Source of the DNA: CAVVJA01 sp963801715
GTDB taxonomy: Bacteria > Actinomycetota > Actinomycetes > Mycobacteriales > Jatrophihabitantaceae
Assembly (NCBI GenBank): GCA_963801715.1
Contig: CAWDGB010000001.1
Span: forward strand, 124,001-188,000
Direction: 5' to 3'
Length of the DNA stretch: 64,000 nt
Every line of letters starts with the position of its first letter. Positions within the stretch are counted from its first letter, which is position 1. Below, one piece after another: positions 61,498-64,000 of this stretch. A program made the translations under genes and the position numbers. Below the pieces are notes generated by a model. That model worked only from the letters and a program-made list of their open reading frames with translations, had not been told where the DNA came from and ran no database searches.

Positions 61498-63064
61498 TCA
61501 GTCCCGTGCGCCTACGGACATCGCCGGCGCCGGTGCGAACGTCGGTGGCCGGACCGCCGCTACGCAGGCCGTGCGCGGCGCACTCGGTGTCGCGAGGAAC
61601 GACGCGAACACCTGTTGTGCGCAGGGGGACTCGAGCGTCACGAAGTGGCCGATCCCGGCAAAGTCAGCGAGCGTCGAGTTGGTCAGCGTCCGCGCCGCTA
61701 TCCGCGCCCAACTCGTCGGCGTGACGCCGTCGAAGCTGCCCGACAGGATCAGGCTCGGGATCGTGCTCGGCGTTGCCGCCCGCTGTTCCGCGGGCGCCTT
61801 CGGAACCGTCCAGACGCGGCAGTCGTCGGGCAGGTACGTTACGTGCAGGGCCGGCTTGAGCACCGAGGCCGGATAGGCGGGGAACGCGCGCCGACCGATC
61901 GACAGGATCGAGCCCTGCTCGTAGGGGACCCACTCGGCGCAGCCCACGCCGAGGGCCAGCCCGTAGCCGAGAGCCCCCGGGGGCGTGCCCAGGATCGGCG
62001 CCGCGTACCGGCTGGCGATATTGCGCGGGTCCCCGTCGGCGAGCTCGGCGATCCAGGCCGGAATATCGCGGTAGTCAGGGGTGTGGAAGGCCTCATCGAT
62101 GAGCCAGTTGACGAGCGCCCCGCCGTCGAGCACCACCTTCACCGCAGAACCGCCTGTTGGCGGCGTCACCCACGCCGCGACCGGATGTGCCTCGAGCCGC
62201 CGGACCAGCTTCGTGAACGTCTGCGCGATGCCGGGGTGGCGCGGCCAGCATTGCGGCTGGGCCATGCATGCACGGAACAGGCGGTCGAAGCCCTCGCGGG
62301 CGTTCGGCGCGAAGCTGCCGGCGGTCACCACTTCCGGCGGCTCTACCGAGTCGATCGTCACGGTGCGGATGCCCTGCGGGTGTTGACGCATCAGAGTCAT
62401 CGCGAGATTCGTGCCGTAGGAGTCGCCGAACACGTTCCACTCGGGAATCCCGAGCGCCACGCGTAGATCCGCGAAGTCAGCCGCGTTCTCGGTCGTGTTG
62501 TAGGCGCCGAGGTCGATCCCGGTCGCGACCAAACGTCGGTTACAGGCCTGCACCGCCGCCAGGGTCAGGCGCCGGTACGCGGACCCGTCGAGCGGGAGGC
62601 CGAGGCCGCGTGTGGCTGCTAGGTCGGCCTCCGGGCATGTCGGCGCCGGGTTTGGGGGGGGAGTAGAGCGTCCCGCGCTGATCCATGAGAATCAGGTCGC
62701 GGTCACGGTTGAAGCCGGCGTCGATCAGGAGCTGCGCCTCGCCCAGCGGGTAGCCGCCGGGGCCGCCGGCGAGGTAGACGATCGGATCGGGCGCAGGCGT
62801 CCGCGACGCCGCCGGCACGATCCCGACCGTCAGGCGAATCGTGCGCCCGTTTGCCCTGGCCCGGTTCTCGGGCACGATGAGGAAGCCGCAGCGGGCGTCC
62901 GCGGGCAGGCTGGTTGGAAAGGGCTCGGTCGGGCACGTGACTGGCTCGAACCTCGGCGCTGGCAGCGCCGACTCCGCGCTCGAGGCGGCGGCAGCGGTCA
63001 CGTTGCTGAGCAGGGCCACCGCGGCCCCAACCACTATCACGAGCACTTTGCGTACGGCGGCCAC
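61498..63064 (-). pseudogene. secreted tripeptidyl-aminopeptidase-like hydrolase, one frameshift
   Basis: An alpha/beta hydrolase of about 521 residues. A signal peptide (VRKVLVIVVGAAVALLSNVTAAAA) starts at GTG 63064. CGFLIVPENRARANGRTIRL, PIVYLAGGPGGYPLG and DLILMDQRGTLYS are typical of the peptidase S33 / proline iminopeptidase group, and the nucleophile elbow is VFGDSYGTNLAM. The C-terminal TAP-like domain has LILSGSFDGVTPTSWA (acid) and GIGHFVTLESPC (His). The frame breaks in a run of eight G on the plus strand at 62654-62661; with seven it reads through. It probably cleaves short peptides or esters outside the membrane. Confidence 0.85.
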
Positions 63065-63197
63065 GAAGAACCCCCGTATTCGATGTGGTTGTGCGAATCT
63101 CGCGGCGACTGGTCGCCAGTAGCCGCGCTCGCAACGTAAGCCGCCCGAGGACCGTACGTCAAGGAGATAGGCCGGATTCTCCTTGTACAAATGGGGC

Positions 63198-64000
63198 CTA
63201 GGTGGCGGCGACGAGCGGTCGCACTTCGTTCCAGAAGCGCTCGAGCTGGTGCACCTCGTCGGCGACCGGCCAGATGAAGACGCGTTGCACGCCTGCCTTC
63301 GCGAATGCGGTCAACTTCTCGGCGAACAGCTCCGGGGGGCCGATCGGGAGACGTTCGCGGAGCATGTCCTCGGGTCGGTGCACGGTGGGAACGACCCGCT
63401 CCTTGAGGATGCGGTCGGCTTCGTCGCGGTCGTCGGTGATGTAGCACCACATCGTCGCCAGCGCGTTCGGGAACGTGTCGGGATCCTTCCCGTGATCGGG
63501 GAGCTTCGAGCGAAGGGCTTGCCACGCTTCGCCGAACAGCTCCGGCGTCGTGTTGTAGGCCGATGCCAGCCAGCCGTCGGCGAGACGGGCCACGCGACGA
63601 AGCCCGGCGTCGGAGCCCCAGCTCCCCACCCAGATCGGCGGTCCGAACGGTTGCGCCGGCCGGGGTTCCAACGAAAGACCCTCGGTCGAATAGAAGCGGC
63701 CGACGAACGGCGCACCGTCGGCGCGCCACAGCGCCCGGAGCGCGCCGATCGCCTCGTCGAACCGTGGCCACCGTTCCGCGAAGTCGAGACCGACGGCCGC
63801 GTAGTCGTCGGGCGACGAGCCCGGACCGACGGCCACGACTCAGCCGACCGCCCGACAGACGATCGATCGCGCCCAACGTCTTGGCGACCGGTACCGGTCC
63901 ACGCACCACTGCGAGCGCGACCGTCGTCGCGAGCGTCATCGTCTCCGAGTGCTCCATCACCGCCGCGAGCGCGACCGGTCCGTCGAGCCACGGCACCGAG
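63198..64000 (-). pseudogene. LLM-class F420-dependent oxidoreductase, truncated by the window, one frameshift
   Basis: The C-terminal 265 or so residues of a luciferase-like F420 enzyme; the start lies beyond the window. The first frame shows TLATTVALAVVRGPVPVAKTLGAIDRLSGGRL. After one extra base near 63840 (an A in GGCTGAGTCGTGG on the minus strand) the next frame continues with VAVGPGSSPDDYAAVGLDFAERW, FGPPIWVGSWGSDAGLRRVARLADGW and a late VQRVFIWPVADEVHQLERFW. These are conserved blocks of the family. It is different from the LLM enzyme at 42987. Substrate unknown. Confidence 0.82.

Noticed and set aside
1..64000. CRISPR array, rRNA genes or prophage modules
   Set aside because: I saw no regularly spaced repeat-spacer series, no rRNA-like sequence and no phage structural or integrase genes. 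The only short array, at 1897-2000, has three units with near-identical short spacers of 11-12 bases, unlike a CRISPR.

Overview
This is a high-GC window of chromosomal type from an actinobacterium. The evidence is a conservon (sensor kinase, roadblock, DUF742, GTPase), F420-type luciferase-like oxidoreductases, an MptB-like alpha-1,6-mannosyltransferase, a DivIVA paralog, a GPP34 protein, many GTG starts and leaderless-looking promoters. It could be a Frankia- or Mycobacteriales-like lineage, but the sequence does not allow a genus call.

Layout. 1-4.7 kb is a mobile-element graveyard: an IS110 remnant, a complete IS110-family transposase with a structured upstream non-coding stretch and a downstream triplicated 27-bp repeat, and an IS256 remnant interrupted by an ISL3 element with a perfect 8-bp target duplication. 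It ends at half of a tRNA-Met gene. 4.7-8.9 kb holds glycan genes (GT87 enzyme, MurG-like transferase, nucleotide-sugar epimerase) and mscL. 9-16.6 kb holds an FAD oxidoreductase, the conservon, GPP34 and a broken amino-acid permease. 16.7-20 kb is a molybdate operon (regulator, modA, modB, modC) with three phased operator copies. 20.4-33.4 kb is mixed housekeeping and accessory genes: DivIVA, a VWA lipoprotein-like protein, a phytoene-desaturase-like enzyme, an XRE regulator with a membrane protein, a deleted BKACE gene, SulP, a phosphatase, a PIG-L deacetylase, a methyltransferase, CorA and a large membrane protein. 33.5-43.9 kb holds MptB, a methyltransferase, a DMT transporter, an esterase, a class V aminotransferase, an ECF sigma/anti-sigma pair divergent from a secreted protein, and an F420 oxidoreductase. 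44-47.8 kb is a compact stressosome-type operon (rsbR, rsbS, rsbT, rsbX-like, rsbU-like). 47.8-64 kb holds a CDF transporter, small membrane proteins, phospholipase D, CYTH/CHAD, a Ser/Thr kinase, a SigX5-like sigma factor with a DrrAB-like ABC exporter, GNAT, an ABC1/UbiB kinase, a cyclic-nucleotide-binding protein, a secreted hydrolase and a truncated F420 oxidoreductase.

How parts work together. The molybdate regulator probably controls its own operon through CCGCA-N2-TGCGG sites. The ECF sigma factor probably drives itself and the divergent secreted protein from GGAAC-type promoters. Two tiny membrane-protein genes flanking the stressosome operon carry sigma-B-type promoters (GTTT/GTTA-N16-GGGTAT), so the switch may act on a general-stress sigma factor encoded elsewhere.

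Caution. About eighteen genes or gene parts are interrupted by frameshifts, and every one I could resolve clearly is a single-base insertion. This looks like an insertion-biased consensus error rather than mass pseudogenisation, so frameshifted entries typed as pseudogenes may be intact in the organism.
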